From: Paramecium pentaurelia
Taxonomy: Eukaryota > Ciliophora > Oligohymenophorea > Peniculida > Parameciidae
DNA: 64,000 nucleotides
Assembly (NCBI GenBank): GCA_905183005.1
Contig: CAJJDO010000067.1
Location: 429,625-493,624, forward strand
Reading direction: 5' to 3'
Shown here: positions 62,605 through 64,000 of the stretch, piece by piece
Layout of the letters: the number at the start of each line of letters is the position of its first letter
How positions within the stretch are numbered: the first letter of the stretch is position 1
Notes under the pieces: generated by a model
What the model was told of the DNA's origin: nothing
Database searches by the model: none
The model's input: the letters and a program-made list of their open reading frames with translations, nothing else
Program-made: the position numbers and the translations under genes

Positions 62605-64000
62605 AGAGTTCTATTTAATAGTTTTTTCTTCTTTAACAATCCTGAAGTTTAGGAATTACTAAAATGGAAATTAATTTAGCCCATTTTTAAATATTATCAA
62701 ATAGAAAATTTAGTTGTATGAATGCAAGAATTTCATAAGTCTTTGTATCATAACTAAGCATTTTCTCTCAATTTATATTTAGAATGTGAATTGTACAAGA
62801 TTTATAAAGTAGATTCTACAACTAAATCTTTCAGCATTTATCATTTTCTAAGTTTTCAAATCTTCGTATTTCTTGAGACTCAGAATATTCCAATATTCAC
62901 AAAATAATATTTATCTCAAATCATATTTAATTAACAGTATTTTTTTATTAAATTGATTTTATAAACTTTAAATTTTAACAATGTTATTGAAAAATTTATA
63001 TTAGTAAAATACTTATTTTGGAAATTTAAGAGAAAATACCCATTCATTTAAGTGTGACTAATATTAATGCTTTTTTATATATTTAAATAATTAATCGTTC
63101 AATTTATCTTAAGTGGTTGTTATAGAGAAGATAAATTTTATTAAGATTATCATTTATGTTAATCAAATACCAATAATTATTTCCTTTTTAATTCTACAAT
63201 TTAGGTGCAATTTCTCAATTTAATTGTAAAATATAACCATTTAATCAGTTTTTAAAGGCTTAAGGGATATTATTTTTGAATAGATATTAATTAATTTTGG
63301 AAAAATCAATTTGAAGGGACAACAGTGATGATACATTAAATAATAACTGTTTATTATTTGATGTATGTAAAATTACAAGTTAATCAATAATTAAGATTCA
63401 TATATAATACTGTTAGAGAAGATATAATTGTCTTCTTAAATCTTAATAATTACAAAAATATACTACTTTTTTAATATGTTTTCAAAGTTTTATAATATCT
63501 TATCAATTAACAGGTGATTGATACATTATCTTGAATAGAGAGTAGTGTTAAAATTAAACAATATGATATTGTTATAACTTTGTTATATAGTTTAGATTAT
63601 ATTCTAAGATTAACTTTATTTTTTTCATTCTTGTCATATCTTTTTTATTATTATCTTTGTTATTAAATATATCTTTTACTATTTATAAACTAATTTTACA
63701 AAATTATTAATTATATCTATTAAGACTTATGTTTATAAATAGTAATAAATTAAATAAATTATCAGAATATCTTATGAAATAATCATGCAGTTAGTTTTCA
63801 ATTAAGTAATTAAAATTAATCTTTATTTTAATCACTTCAAAACTGTGCATACTGTTCTCTGTTTGGATGATTAATTTAATGTAATATCATTTAACATTAA
63901 ATCTCTATAAATGTTAATTAATATCAGTCTTTTGATAAGTAGATCTCAATAAATATACCCTACATTTCCTTAAAATGGAATACTTTTGAAAAACTTGTAT
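62605..64000. other. Gene-poor AT-rich end of window
   Basis: No coding frame, known repeat or telomere-like G/T repeat recognised on either strand. Confidence 0.55.

Noticed and set aside
62605..64000. Telomere or telomere-addition site
   Set aside because: No G4T2/G3T3-type repeats are visible on either strand up to the window end.

Overview
The window is macronuclear DNA of a ciliate, almost certainly a Paramecium. TAA and TAG occur freely inside conserved protein families where glutamine is expected, and only TGA ends genes. Introns are 22-31 nt, begin GTA/GTG and end TAG/AAG. Base composition is very AT-rich and genes are packed tightly. A trichocyst matrix protein gene is present. Standard-code ORF calling shatters nearly every gene here, so the genes below were rebuilt with the ciliate code and tiny introns. 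For most of them the spliced length divides exactly by three.

Region 1-45.2 kb is a dense housekeeping and signalling landscape. In order: ABHD17-like hydrolase (partial), NEK kinase, AGC-type kinase, TPR protein, four-domain voltage-gated cation channel, signal peptidase subunit SPC12, DEAD-box helicase with a huge Q/N-rich tail, a second NEK kinase, a tandem pair of unknown ~104-aa genes, a CXC/tesmin-type protein, a pseudokinase, a putative mitochondrial membrane protein, an alpha/beta hydrolase, an eIF4E-like protein, two tandem genes that each appear to encode three truncated-globin domains, a Cys-rich surface protein, a trichocyst matrix protein, a large alpha-helical protein, a DNAAF1/LRRC50-like dynein assembly factor, an NADPH-cytochrome P450 reductase-like protein, and a secreted protein with a beta/gamma-crystallin-like end.

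Region 45.2-64 kb is different. It is gene-poor, repeat-rich and holds broken genes. It includes a direct-repeat structure (A-B-A), a large gene with alternating ConA/LamG-like repeats that carries apparent frameshifts and ends abruptly near 59.69 kb, and directly after it a 5'-truncated NACHT/STAND-WD40 gene with nine near-identical 126-bp WD40 units. This looks like a subtelomeric or scaffold-end region.

Five single N characters (39069, 42179, 48264, 53478, 55715) each sit between exact copies of 1.2-2.2 kb. These are best read as unmerged contig overlaps, so the copied gene fragments around them should not be counted as real paralogs.

No tRNA, rRNA, CRISPR or telomere repeat was recognised.
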